This document shows, one piece after another, positions 36,901 through 49,012 of a DNA stretch of 64,000 nucleotides (positions are counted from its first letter, which is position 1; each line of letters begins with the position of its first letter). Source of the stretch: Poronia punctata (Eukaryota; Ascomycota; Sordariomycetes; Xylariales; Xylariaceae); the NCBI GenBank assembly GCA_022579005.1, contig MU401454.1, forward strand, positions 124,001 to 188,000, read 5' to 3'. Below the pieces are notes generated by a model. The model was not told where the DNA came from, ran no database searches, and worked only from the letters and a program-made list of their open reading frames with translations. Made by a program: the position numbers and the translations under genes.

Positions 36901-39004
36901 TGGAGAACGCGTGTTTCGGTGGCCCAGATTATCGGCCACACGACGGCGCGAACGTCTACGAGAAAGTGTACAGTGCGTACATGTTGTTCTACGAAAGATC
37001 CTCCTCTCTACGTCAGGGTCAGGCTATGCTCGAAGAGAGCGGGAATCCGAGGCAACTCCGAGTTGGGATACCTCCCGAGTTGGAATACCAGGTTAAGCTG
37101 GATAACTGGGCCATTTTGCAGCGCCATAATTTGTATGGTGGTTGCCATATGACGTTCGTACAGAATATCGTGGAAGCTTGTTGGAGCACGAGATGTGCCA
37201 GCGATCCTGGAGAGCATGCGCGGACGAATCTGGTAATGCACATGGCCCTAGGCCACCTCGATCAGGTCGCATCCCGGACCAAGGATCTTCCGTACTTCGA
37301 TCCCCTCAGCAATGCGATTACGGCGGCCTGTCGGCGATGTTCCCTGTGCTGCCATGCTTTGACGACCTACTTCTACCAGCAGAAAGAAGCGGGGCGGATG
37401 ATGCTGTTCAAGAATATCGATGCATCAGTGCGTCAGGAGATTGGGCATACGTATCTCGTTGCTCTCAAGAAGATCAAGGAGGAGTACCCGGACGAATATG
37501 ATCGAACAGAGTACACGACGTACTCGCCCGATGACTTGACTGAAATTGAGCCGATGACTATTTCGGATCCTACGGCTGCCGAGACGGCTGTGGCTGTCTT
37601 TCGATATATCTGGGATACGTTCCACACTCGAACTGTCGCTTGGCCCGAGTATTTCGGCATAATGCACGAATTCGCCAAGCTCGGACCGCTTGAATGCGGC
37701 ATGCTGATTGGGAGGGGATTCTTGCACAGGGTCCTCATGGCTCTGGTGGCAGACCAAGCGCTAGATATGCCGCTCCAATATCAGAAACTCGTGGCGGTTG
37801 TGTCGCGGAGGATGGCTACCAGACCGCCCAACTACCAGAATATGATCGCATTGGCGGAGACGCTCATAGAAGCCGTAGACCCGGAAATGCAGCACTATGT
37901 CGAGGACGACGTCGACCGGGTTGCTATGGCGCGACGAAACGAAACTATCCCATTTACTGCGCCGGAAGTCAATGTCCTGCTCAAGATTTGGCCGCACAAT
38001 CGCTCGTCTGTCTTTGCGGACAAGCTGATCCAGCTCAACCAGAACCCAAAGTCGACAGACGGCATAATCACTCGGCTGGTTGCAGCCAACGAGGCCTTTG
38101 ACGCCGTGATGCGTTACACTCTGTGCGAATCCATCACCGGTCAACTAACAACCCACCCAGTGACTCCATACTTGCGCGCAGCCCTGATGTACTGCACAGC
38201 TACTCGGAGCAAACAAAGTGCAATATCGATTGTCAGACATGTGACATTCCAGTGCAGAAACATCCAGAATGGCGAAGGGCGTTCGTTCTTTGACTTTCAA
38301 AAGGGCGTTTACACGGTACTCCCGACTACAGGCGATGGCGGCGAGGCCGACGGCACCATCGAACTCGAGTGCCTGAGAGATATACCGCACTGGGTGCCTG
38401 GCGTGATAGGATCTGTCGACCGTACTGGGAGCGCGGCGGTGGAAGCTTACCTACGCGACAAAATATTCAAGTACGGGCCGACACCCGAGCCTGAAGAAGC
38501 CAGCGGCGGGTCTGGAAGGGCACAGACAATGGTGGACACGGCGCGGCATCTCGCCTTTAATGTGCTTTATCATCTACGCGACACGTACGTCGTCCGCGAA
38601 GCCCCGGTGCCCAGGGAGACAATGCTCCCATTCCAACGCATTATCCAGCAGTGCGAGCCCTACTTTACAGACAGAGAGGACTTGGAACAAGAATTCAGAC
38701 TACAATACGATGAATTACGTACATGTATGCTTCCCCCTCCCTATATATCGCCCCATGACCCACGTCGGAAATGCTGTATTGACGCGCCATACAGCTGTGA
38801 TGAGGCATATGAACGTTTTGACCGTGGACGAGATCGAAGAAGATGGTTCTGGTACGTGCACCAAGTCGCCCGCTATCGGCGAAGTAAGATATAAATGGCT
38901 AACTAAACACAGACTGGGACCATTCTGTCGCTTCCTCTGGAGAGAGTCTCGCGGATTTTAACAATATCCCGGGCGACCAAGAAATCTTGGAAGGCGGCAT
39001 GTAA
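30990..39004 (+). CDS. Giant USP34-type ubiquitin C-terminal hydrolase
   Basis: Six exons, 30990-31870, 31932-34629, 34685-35048, 35119-38718, 38795-38851 and 38913-39004, encode 2563 residues. The family removes ubiquitin from substrates by cysteine-protease chemistry. The C19 peptidase domain is roughly 1610-1990. The Cys box is GLRNLSNTCYLNSL, with nucleophile Cys1626. The His box is GTAETGHYYSYVRE, with His1876. A CSTCDRHVNAVKR zinc-ribbon segment and LPDNLIFHLKRFDFNL lie between. Around it are long helical arms as in USP34, USP9X and USP24. The N-terminus (1-200) is disordered, with a KRRR stretch and many Ser/Pro. The two small 3' exons restore an acidic C-terminus ending EILEGGM. Substrates are unknown. 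Confidence 0.92.
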
Positions 39005-42000
39005 TGAGCGGCGATGTTCCACGTGGTAGCCCCCGACCGCCGGGCCCGGTCTCCTTGCAGGGGGGAAAGCACACGGATGGCGCGGTTTAGCCTCCGGTTG
39101 ACATTCTTACGAGGCCATCACCACCGAACTGGCCGCACGAATCCCGAATTATTTCAGCGCGACATCGATATGGAAACACCGGCGCCTGGCGTTCCTTTAC
39201 ATATTATACATTTGCTCTCCCGCCGGGGGCTTTTAGGGACTGATATGACCAACAATGTTCTGACTTGTACATTATGAGACAATGACTATTATCGTCGACT
39301 GGTCGTTTTGGGCACTGTTATGCAAGGACTGCGCGGCGTGAGGTCAAGGTCCGTCGTGGTAGAGGCTTGATAGAGTGTCAACCTTGAGTCTTTTTATGTA
39401 GATAGGTTTTCGTCGTTGCCGCGGGTTATGAACTTAGACCTACAGAACTTCAGTGATGAGACAATGACATGAGACAATGACTAACGTCCTCTCTTGTCAT
39501 GGCCGGCTTTGATGTCGTTGGGCTTGTAATTAGTAGGACCATGACATCGGAATCTCTGTGCCTCTTCTTCCAATAACTCGTGCATCTTCCAACTTCGGTT
39601 CTAGAGTTTACCTATCGATACACGTACGCGGTTCTCAGGGGGAGGTAACAGCTGTCCCTGCAGCTGTGCCTACGCCTGTCCGAGCCAGGTTTAGCTCTGT
39701 TGAGTGTATGTTGGAGCCATTTGACCTCTACACGGATCTCCCAGGGGGAGAATAGACTTCAGCTCTGCTGCATTGTTTGTTTACTTTTCCCCTGAATAGA
39801 CAGTAAAACGCGCGGAAAGAAATGTTGTTATTTGTCATTGCAGTCTAGTCTTCTTGTTGGTCTTGAATCCCATACCAGGGTCGAGTCGGCGGGTCTAAAG
39901 AAAAACGAGCATACCATTAGCTATGCTCTACGTGTTCGTTCTCCTTGACCGCTTTATTGGGAGATCGATCGGCCTTTTTATCGAGTAGATGCAATGCATT
40001 GAGTCATTAACCAACAACCGCCGGCGATAAGATAAATGAATGAAAAGAATCTATTTTTATCAAAAAAACTAAGAAAAAGTTTGTTTATTACTTGTAGGTG
40101 TTTAATAAGGACAAGCTAGAGTTTACCTATCTTAAAAGTGAGTCTGTCTCTGTCCTCTACAAGTATCTCTACGATAGTCAGTATGATTGCAGTTCCTGAT
40201 ACCTAGTTCGACTACGAGTACTCGTTGTGATCCCGACCCATATATTATTACTACCTGGCAGTGCCTGGACTAGGTAATCACGGTAGTCTAACCTACTAGG
40301 TAGACTAGAGTGACTAGACTAGCGACGGGCACTAGATGATTAGCTTAAGACTTTTCGGGATGTGGTTGGTTGGCTGGTCGCTAGACTACTTGTAGATAGG
40401 TAGAAGTGAAAATGATCTAAACTGTTTTATCTTGTTGATTCTATATTTAACTCATACGTCAGGTAGACTAAAACCTTGCCAAGGCCCGGTATTCTTCGCC
40501 GTGATGTACGCGTTGATTTTATTGGTTACCTGCAATGTTTGTTAGCCGCTGGCGACGGACCCGGGACCCCGCGTTCCTTTTGCTGGTTGGTTTGTGTTTT
40601 GGATTTCACAAGCTCAGCTCTTAAATGCGTCACGTACCTATGTTCTTTTCTACCTACTCGTAGATTCTAAGAAGGTAGGTAGGTTAGATGCTTGGAGGTG
40701 GACAGGTACTGTTGGGTAAAAACAAGAGAAAGGTTATGATATAGGTGTAGGTTAGGTGGTTGGATGGGGGTTGATTGATGCTAGTTACGTCAACTAGTGA
40801 TTTCCATTTCTCATATAATACATAGTATATGCTCTGATAAGTCTCCTTTCTAATGATCGTGCCTACAACCCTCCTCTGTAGAATTTCAGGTCCAGATGAG
40901 ATAATTAAAAGATAGATTCCGGGGTATAGACTAGAAGTAATTAATTCCCCACAAGACAACTTTGTCACTACGTAGCGTAGGCAGGGGACCCGGTCATCTG
41001 GTTCCCCGATCAAGTAGTCGGGCGGTTAAAAAGTAACAGTAGTAGCGCATTTGTTGATCCGCAACCTTGCAGCAGCAGTCATCTGTGCATACTTTTTTTT
41101 ACCTACACGTAGTTTGCATTTTTCTATGTTACTGCGTAGTCTAGTTGTAGGTTTTAATACGTAAGCTAAAGGCATTTGCTCACTTGATTGCGACCTTTGA
41201 AGGGGCAGTTGTATTTCTCTCGTCTCATGCTGCAGTTGAACAAGAAAAGGAAAGGAAAAACATCCCCCAAATGATTGAGTTGTTTTTACGAGGATGAATG
41301 GCCGTCCAAAAGTCTGTATCGTACCTGAGTAGGAAAGTAGAAGTGGTCAGTGTAGGGATTGGCTAACAGGTGCAGTTGCAGGTGGGATTAGAAATGGAGT
41401 AAATGCAGGTGCGATGCAAATGCACCATCAGTCAGTCACCTTTCTTTCACCTATTACCCCAGCTCATACTCCCGCGCAACCAAGCCAATCCCGTTGTTTA
41501 ATTTCAATACCTACACACCTACCTAGAGCAGCACGTAGATAGATAGATGGACTACAGAGTTACCTAGAATGGTTTGTGTGATGAGGAGACGAATGTGCTG
41601 TTATTGTTCGGGTTGATGGAAGTGTGGAGAGAAGAGAGGAGGGGAACTAGTAGTTGTTGTATTAACGGAGGAGAGGGAAAGGACCGAGGGGGATATAATA
41701 TAACGTCAATTATTTAGGTATACTACCTACACGTATATGATATTTGACTTCCTTTTCTCTTGTTGTTGGGACTTCATGTACGTGTAAAATGTAGACTTGG
41801 CAGGTAAAGTACGTGTAAGTAAAACGAGCCAGTGAATTTTTAGGTAGGATAGAGAACATGTACTCGTATATACCAGCTCGTACTACAAACACAATTACAA
41901 AACTCCAGGAAATAGATATCTTCCCGTTTCAAGACCTTCCGTGTTTCAAGTTTTACTTTACACAACATACTGGATTCTTTGTATACTCTATTCCATCTAG

Positions 42001-42709
42001 ATTGATTTAATTAGTTGGCAAAGTTGAATATCGACATGCATGCATCGGCATTCCCCCAAGGATAGTCTAGTCTAGTCTAGTGTAGCCGCCCAGCTAAATA
42101 TATACACATACATTATGCATGCGTCTTTCTTGGACATTGGACATGGACATGGATTCTCACCTGGATAGACTGGGTATGGTTATGGTACCCCGGACAACAA
42201 GCAAAGCAACAAAGCTCCTCGGCAGCTATACCGAAGATATGTTGGTTTCTAGTTTAGCTCCCCCGCCCTTGTTCAGACCAACCAACAAGTCTATTTTTGT
42301 TGTTGTTATTGCCATTCCATGTACTGCTGCATCGTTTCAGGGGCCTGTCCAAAACACATTACTCTAGTTCTGTTTTTGGTAAATGGTTTGTTTCAAGATT
42401 TCATCTGGAAAAGGAATCTTGTTCAGGGGGTTGAATATCCCTTGGGCTGTTGTTGCTGTTTCAGAGATATATACTTATCTGTCGTGAATCCCACACACGA
42501 AACACCACACTACTAGTTTCATGATCTGGCATCATAGTTTTGATTCAAACTTGGATGTGTAGAGGAAGTCAGTCGGGCTGGATCATCAACTATCATTTAG
42601 GGGTATATCGAATCTTGATTTTGCTGTTACATTTTGCAATTGCATCTGCATATACACCGCCCGTCCCCGTGCAACGCTGTCCACGTTTCGACTGGGGATA
42701 TATCCAAAC
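39005..42709. other. Long gene-free region, 3.7 kb
   Basis: After the deubiquitinase 3' end I find no coding exon on either strand. Notable sequence: repeats of TACCTACT/AGTAGGTAG words (40130-40700), TAGTC-rich tracts at 40260-40330 and four copies of TAGTC at 42064-42083. The last part is the upstream region of the 42710 gene. A non-coding RNA cannot be excluded. Confidence 0.5.
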
Positions 42710-44377
42710 ATGACGGTCTTGAAACAGCGCATCTCCTCTCCCCTCGAGGCCGGGAGGTCTATCCTCGACACACACAACCTCCCACCACAGGTCACCGGGG
42801 CCTTCGAATATACATCCAAGAGACTCGCTCGTAAGGGCTTACATATAACCCTGATAGCAGCGAGAAGTGAATGCCAACTCCCAAACGCGCCGCCATGTGC
42901 GACCCCGACCTCGCCTCCTCATACGCCTGATTACTCAGCATCGCGCTTTCCTTCACCGTCATTTTCCGGGCTACGACAACTAGTACGGCGGGGCACAGGA
43001 AGTCCCCTCGCCCCGTCTCGCTCGACATCCACGTCATCGTCATCTTCTCTAGACTCAGCCTCAGGAGGAAGATGGATCTTGCCGCTTACGCCAGGAAGTC
43101 CTCTTCCTTCGACGCCCATGACTCCTCTTACACCATCAAGCATCGCCACAACAACGAGCACGACGTCTTCATACAATACCCCTTACGGCCTTCAGGGTCC
43201 GGAGTCATTTGGAATCCGACTGGTCTATGCTTCGCCCGTCTCATTCAAAGATCGAAAGACACTACACACAACTCTCTCCAAGGCGGAACGCAAGTTTCAT
43301 ACTGGAATAGGAGCGCTATCGACCATCACGACCGCTTCGGCGTGTGGGCTAAGCTCCGATATCATGCGGCGGAGTATTGAGCAGAACGAGGTGCTATTCT
43401 CTTCCGACGGGATGACGCTGTTAGGTTTGGACAGGCTGTATACCTTCAAGGCAGCACTGGCAGCGTATGCAAGGTCTATAGTTAAATCACCTCCGCAGAC
43501 ACAAACATCACTGATCTCCCCGGGACTGTCGAACCATCCCGTCACCTGCATGTCACCCACTTCGCCTTCCACAACAACAGACAGTACTCGTCTTGAAGAC
43601 GCGGTCGACTCCCTCCGTCGATTAGTCTTGTCGAATGGGGGAAGGCCAATAGCCAAAGCAGACTTGTACCGGAGCTTCGATTGGATCGGCGTCAATTCGA
43701 CCGCGCTGGCAGAGGTTGAACACATGTATAGGCGTGCATATGGCGGCCCGGAAAGACGGGGGCCGTTTGAAGTTCCTCCCATGATTTTAGCCGAGACACC
43801 CCAAGTCAGACGGGCCGAGGTGAAACAAATCAGGGTTGTAAAGCTCGGGACACCGCCGCCACCTAAAACAACACCGGTATTAAAGCTCAATACAAATATC
43901 GCCACGAAACCAAAACCAGTGAGACCAACACCAATGGCTGTGCCTCGGATATCAACGACGGATCTCAACACAAGAGCGACGCCTAGGAAGACCATCATGA
44001 CAGGCGACGGCAATAATGATTCCAAGCCGAGTAAAACCGGAATGGCGGGGGACTTGGTAATCAGGGTAGATGATATAAATATCACAGGGGAGGAAAAGGG
44101 GAATTGCTGCTCCGATGGAGACGACGGCGACCGTACAGCACACCCACTTCGTGATGGACCGTTGAGGCCATCCATGTTCTGGCCCAACGGGACCACATTG
44201 GCATCTTCGATAGATGAGTTACTTTCGCCCTACGACGAAAGACAATCGCAACGAATAGGGCCAACGACACCAAACGGGTACGACGATATTTCACCCATAA
44301 CACGGGGCGAATGGGGCTTTCTTTTCAAAGGCGACAACTGGTCGCAAGGACGCACGGCTGTGGTGGAGACTTGCTGA
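42710..44377 (+). CDS. Conserved mould protein, probably DUF7582 family
   Basis: A single exon encodes 555 residues. The start MTVLKQRISSPLEAG leads into a conserved-looking block, LPPQVTGAFEYTSKRLARKG then LHITLIAARSECQLP. A Ser/Thr/Pro-rich disordered stretch (about 65-160) follows. A second ordered block (about 165-260) has GIRLVYASPVSFKDRKTLH and EVLFSSDGMTLLGLDRLYTF, and then DLYRSFDWIGVNSTALAEVE. The C-terminus SPITRGEWGFLF is typical, to my memory, of a Pezizomycotina family listed as DUF7582. No catalytic motif, signal peptide or membrane span is visible. The function is unknown. It is convergent with the PRCC gene, 237 bases away. Confidence 0.78.
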   Translation: MTVLKQRISSPLEAGRSILDTHNLPPQVTGAFEYTSKRLARKGLHITLIAARSECQLPNAPPCATPTSPPHTPDYSASRFPSPSFSGLRQLVRRGTGSPLAPSRSTSTSSSSSLDSASGGRWILPLTPGSPLPSTPMTPLTPSSIATTTSTTSSYNTPYGLQGPESFGIRLVYASPVSFKDRKTLHTTLSKAERKFHTGIGALSTITTASACGLSSDIMRRSIEQNEVLFSSDGMTLLGLDRLYTFKAALAAYARSIVKSPPQTQTSLISPGLSNHPVTCMSPTSPSTTTDSTRLEDAVDSLRRLVLSNGGRPIAKADLYRSFDWIGVNSTALAEVEHMYRRAYGGPERRGPFEVPPMILAETPQVRRAEVKQIRVVKLGTPPPPKTTPVLKLNTNIATKPKPVRPTPMAVPRISTTDLNTRATPRKTIMTGDGNNDSKPSKTGMAGDLVIRVDDINITGEEKGNCCSDGDDGDRTAHPLRDGPLRPSMFWPNGTTLASSIDELLSPYDERQSQRIGPTTPNGYDDISPITRGEWGFLFKGDNWSQGRTAVVETC

Positions 44378-44614
44378 ACAAGAGTTCATATCCAGTTAGA
44401 TATAGAAAGCAGTGATGGTCCATACCCATGGAAGCCGCTGTACGTGTAGTATTCATACAATAGCCTAGCCTTTTGAAATTTTATTTGATACCCTCGAGCC
44501 GCTAGACACGAATTTACCAAGACGCATGTCGGCATCGCCTATTGATTTCCTCGTGATTATGTGCCTTGTATGATAATTCCAAGACACTGTATTTTGGCCG
44601 CAAAGAGGTCGTCA

Positions 44615-45832
44615 TCAACGCCAGCCATAACGCGACCCTGCTTCGGCCTGCTTCGCTTTGCCCTTCGCAAAGCTTTCCTCCAGTGCGTCGCGTTGGTTCT
44701 GCACCTGGCTGACGAGCTGGCGCAGAGTATGCTTTCCAGGTGCGATCGCACGCACAGGGTTATGGGTTTGTTGCTCTCCACTAGCCCGTAGAATCTCATT
44801 GTGCGCGTATTCGCGTTCCGTGTCGAAGTTGATGACTTTCGCCGCAGCCACGTCCGCGCTTGGAGCACCTCGTCGGCCGAAGAGTTCGCGCCGCGCGGCG
44901 GCAGATAGGTTCATGTCACTTGCTATGCTCTCTAAAGAATTTGATGAGACGCCATCGAGACTGTGTGATGTTGCATTCTGGGCTTGTGGTTGCGCTGCAT
45001 AGGCACCATACTGGTCGAATACATCTCCGGTAGACGCATCAGCGGTATCGACATCGGCCAGGGGCTCGTACCACTCATTGCTATCTTCCTCAGGCTCGGG
45101 ACCGGCAGTAGGTTCATCTGATATAGAGAATAACGATATCTTCTTCTTAGGCGGCGGTTCGGCTTTAACGTCCGCGGGCTGGGTCTGCTGGACAGTAACT
45201 GCTGTTGTAGCAGACATGGCACCTTTCGGGACAGGTGTAGGCTTCGCGGTGCTCTTTTTTGCCGGTCTCCTGGTAACTGACAGGGGCTTAAACATTAAAG
45301 GCTTGCCCACCAGTTTGACCTCTTCCGCCGGCTTCATCCCCGCCGGTATTGATGGTTGTTCCGATTGTGATTTAGGCGCCGGCAAGCCCATGCCGTTCCG
45401 CTGCGTCGGTTGTTCATGTTGGCCGACTTCTTCGGTGGCGTCTACCTCCGCATCTCTGCTGAATCCAGGTGCGGCACCGGTTTTCAGATTCACGCCCGGT
45501 GGCGGCGCAACGGCCCCTTTCCCAGCTGATGTCTGTTTTCCCACGTTTTTCGGCGGCGGGAGGAACGAGTTGAAACCGGAAAACGCACCACCGCGAGAAG
45601 TTCGCGCGCGCTTAGCCGGGGGTTCGTCGGAGTTTATCGAGGTCTTGCTATCATCTTGTGCAACGCTTCCCGGAAGATTTACGCGAATCTTGCCTGGCTT
45701 AGAGCGGTCGACAACTTTCTGGAACGGCTTTTTATTGCTGCTGCTACCCCCTGCTGTAGCCGGTTTTGCTGGCGCCGAATGCGTAACATTCTCTGTCTCT
45801 GAATCGGAATCCGAATAGTCAACGAGACCCAT
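44615..45832 (-). CDS. PRCC-domain protein (mitotic checkpoint/splicing-associated)
   Basis: A single exon encodes 405 residues. The protein begins MGLVDYSDSDSETE, the acidic start typical of PRCC-like proteins. It then has long low-complexity Pro/Lys/Ala segments with FSGFNSFLPPPKN and KLVGKPLMFKPLSV. The C-terminal conserved PRCC part runs from RRELFGRRG through KVINFDTEREYAHNEILRAS to KHTLRQLVSQVQNQRDALEE. Human PRCC associates with spliceosome components and MAD2B. In fungi the role is inferred to be nuclear. The protein appears mostly disordered apart from its C-terminus. It is divergent from SIN1. Confidence 0.87.
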   Translation of the reverse strand: MGLVDYSDSDSETENVTHSAPAKPATAGGSSSNKKPFQKVVDRSKPGKIRVNLPGSVAQDDSKTSINSDEPPAKRARTSRGGAFSGFNSFLPPPKNVGKQTSAGKGAVAPPPGVNLKTGAAPGFSRDAEVDATEEVGQHEQPTQRNGMGLPAPKSQSEQPSIPAGMKPAEEVKLVGKPLMFKPLSVTRRPAKKSTAKPTPVPKGAMSATTAVTVQQTQPADVKAEPPPKKKISLFSISDEPTAGPEPEEDSNEWYEPLADVDTADASTGDVFDQYGAYAAQPQAQNATSHSLDGVSSNSLESIASDMNLSAAARRELFGRRGAPSADVAAAKVINFDTEREYAHNEILRASGEQQTHNPVRAIAPGKHTLRQLVSQVQNQRDALEESFAKGKAKQAEAGSRYGWR

Positions 45833-46463
45833 GATAGCGGCTGATAGCTTTTCAAGGCGGCTCTTTATCTCTAGGTCTTGGGAAAGTTTGGGAGCTTTTG
45901 GAGTTTATCGCTTGATAAGGCACATATGACAAGATGATGTAAAGAAGTGGCTAATTCAGGTGGCTTGTGGACACATGGGTAGGTACTTGCCAAGGGATAA
46001 TGTCTAGGCCACTTAAGTTGTGTCAAGTTCTTGGTCAACCCCTCATATGTACTTATAAGTACTTAGTCTGCCGTGCCACATAAAACATATACATGTAAAT
46101 ACCTACAGTATGTCGGTTATGTACGTTGATGAGGACGCGTATTTCAAGAGCTCTTTTACGTGGAACCTTTTGGCCCCGCATTTAGGTAAAGCTGGGGTAA
46201 TGGCTTTCACCTGAAACTTGCTTGTTTCCACGGTCAGGTACCTCAGGTACTATAGTAAGGGAGGCAATGTGCGTGAACGTACGTGAACAATGAACGCAAG
46301 GTTGTGATGCATTAAAAAGGGTCAAACCGCCTGCCGCACATTCAGCACAAGAATTGAGTTGCCTGTAAAGTGCAATTAGCTTAGCAACTCTGCATGTCGG
46401 TATCATGGACTGCGGTGGGATACACTGATGCTCGGATAGCCTCAGGAAAGCTCCACGCTGACA
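45833..46463. promoter_or_regulatory. Divergent promoter region between the PRCC gene and SIN1
   Basis: 631 bases between opposed start codons. It contains AGGTACCTCAGGTAC-type words near 46235 and TACTTATAAGTACTTAG near 46050. No specific factor site is assigned. Confidence 0.45.
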
Positions 46464-49012
46464 ATGTCCCTTATTCATGTCGAGGAGTATGCCACAGCCT
46501 TTACATTTCTCCTGGCTTATACTGACTCTCTGGCCTCCTAGCTTGGTCTCGTACCAGTTGCGCACCAGTTATCTCACCGAAATTGCCGATGGTGTTGGCG
46601 AGCGGCTCATCACCATTGACGATGGTTTTCTTAACACCGCGCCTTTCAAAGCTGCCGGCTGGCGATCCAACCCCTCGCATATCAAACGAACCCATTCTCC
46701 CCCTATCCCTACGGCTATCGCATCCGAATACTTCCAGGCCGCACCTCGACTAGCTGGCCTGACACTTGAAGATGAAGCCGAGGAAGGGGGCATGTTGACA
46801 GGTGGTGGGGGGGATACTCTTGGCCCTGGCAGTGCTATCAAGCGTCGCAGGGAGCGACGACGGGAGCAGATGGAAGAAGATGATAGTAGCGATCTGAGTG
46901 ACGAGAGTGAAGATGAATCCGATCAAAGATCTGCCCAACAGATACGGTTTGCCAAGATGCCTGTTCGTAGCCGCGCCGGCTCTTCGCCCAACCAATCCTC
47001 CAACTTGCGACAAATGACTAGCGCATCCTCTCCACGACAGGCTCCTGGTGCACGCCGTGGCTCCCAGTCTGCTTTGGAGGTCGTTAAAGAACGCGCAAGA
47101 CGAGACACGGTTACTAGCAGCGAATTTTCATCAGAAAATGAATTCGACGCCTCCGGTTATCATAGGCAGAAAGAAGCCCTCAAGTCAGCGACACGTACCA
47201 ATAGATCACAGTCCAAGTCAAGCGATGAACCAGTCCAAGGCTTTGTTCGCAAGGACAGCGAACTTTTGCCCGAAGAAGACGAGGACTCAGATTTGTCGGA
47301 CACTTCCTCTTTTGTTGGTAGCGCCGATTCGACATCACTCCTCGATACTGGCAATGCGCCCGTTGTTGGCGCCTCTCCCGGCCAGCAAGTTGTCGGTACG
47401 GTACCTAAGCAACTACTGAGACAGTCTACAATCCGAAGGCCCCCCGTACCCCCGGAGCCACTTTTGCTGCATGCCTTGCCGCCGCCTCGCCCGATGAGCA
47501 CCATTAGACCTATGAGTGTTGTCCAACCCCGAAGTCTGCTGTCAGACGCATTCAAGGTGAAAAAGACAAAGGCAACCACGCCGCTCGACCATTTTGCGTC
47601 CTTATCCGGAGAAGGTGACCGTGAGCCTATACGATTGCGCATATATGCGCCATTCTCCGCGAACCCGGGGAAGCCCTTTGAGGTATTGATCCGGCGGAGT
47701 ATCCAGGAAGCAGAGGGATCGGCCCGACCCGTGACCGTGGCGGAGCTTATTGGTTTAAGTCTGTGGAGATATCATGCGGAGAAGCGCGAGCCCTCAATAC
47801 CAGCCGGCAAGCTCAATGTCAACTGGTGGACTCTGCGGATGGTTGAAGAAGGCGGCGAAGTTGACGATGATTTCGAGCCATTAGATCGCAAAAAGCCCCT
47901 CAGTTCATTTACCACGGCGAATAACCGGATGGTCAGGTCGAGGGCAGCCACACCGTACGACGAGTTCGCTTTGGTGCAGGCTTCAGAAGCGGGATTCGCT
48001 GATAACAGGACCCAAACACCCCAATTCGACCAACAAGCAGTAGCAGAAGATGAGCCGGAAGATGCCACAACTCCTACAATTACTCCGCAACAACCACCAG
48101 CAATACCAACCGCTGCGCAGCCCCGTCCAAACCCGATCATTACGACGACGTACCGGTTGGACGCCCCCTTGGCCGATAAGCCAGCTCAGCCGACGAGTGC
48201 GCCGGCCGCCACCAGAGGGCAGAAGAAGCTCCTTAGGATTCACATTATGTCACCGGATATCCCCCCCGGACAAATGGTGACCGTGGATGTGACTACGGAC
48301 ATGTATTTGGCCGAGGTTTTGGATTTGGTCTGTCGGAAAAGGCAACTGGACAAGAAAGCCCATGTTTTGAAACTGCCTGGTTCTGGCCCAGTAACGTATG
48401 TTGACAAGCCCGTGTCGTCTATTGGCAACGTCACGGATCTTGAGCTCCACCGTCGGCGGTTCGCCACAGATGGGCCGCTTACTGCCACTGGTTCTCCCGG
48501 TAGCTCATCTCCCAAGACACATTTGTGGGAGGGACAGCCGCAGAAAGGAAAGAAGAAGGTCATGACAGCGCATCCACTTGCACAGCAAGCTTCGATGGCA
48601 GATGAAGTGGGTAGTGGTAGCAAGGTAACCTACCAGAAGTACGTGGTCTGGCGAAAACAGCCCATGAGATTCGTTGGTTTGAACGAACGGATCATCGCCA
48701 TTGATGGCGAGTATGTCTATATCATGCCATCATCAGGGGGCAAGGCAACCCGTGAAGGCGGCAAAACGACGACGGTCCACTTCAGCAACGTAATTGGGTG
48801 CAACGTGTCTCGCCGGCACCCGAGCAATTTCAAGGTATGAGATCACAGCATCTTAAATGCGACTACCCATGTTCTAATTCGGATATTAGCTGCTAGTATT
48901 CCGGGACTCTGAGAGTAAACGGTACGATTTCGAGGCCAAGAACTCACATGAAGCCGCAGAAATCGTCCGCGAATTGAAGAAAGGCATTTCGCCTTACAAC
49001 AAGGACATCTAA
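46464..49012 (+). CDS. SIN1: SIN1/AVO1, TORC2 subunit
   Basis: Three exons, 46464-46486, 46542-48834 and 48890-49012, each intron 55 nt, encode 812 residues. Sin1 scaffolds TOR complex 2 at the plasma membrane and presents AGC kinases to it. A 23-nt first exon gives MSLIHVED, joined to LVSYQLRTSYLTEIADGVGE, the conserved N-terminus of filamentous fungal Sin1. Then come an acidic, Ser-rich region, the CRIM domain (about 365-495, with IRLRIYAPFSANPGKPFEVL), a Ras-binding-like segment (about 570-620) and a C-terminal PH domain (about 695-811, TYQKYVVWRKQPMRFVG to KKGISPYNKDI). The tiny exon is supported by donor GTATGC, acceptor CCTAG and family match. Confidence 0.95.

Noticed and set aside
43297..44196. 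299-residue antisense open frame within the 42710-44377 gene
   Set aside because: Shadow of a long sense frame; low-complexity Val/Ser composition and no motif.
46182..46565. Cysteine-containing minus-strand frame resembling a zinc-finger protein
   Set aside because: It overlaps the SIN1 promoter and first exon. The CxxC pairs are irregular and no splice-consistent continuation was found.
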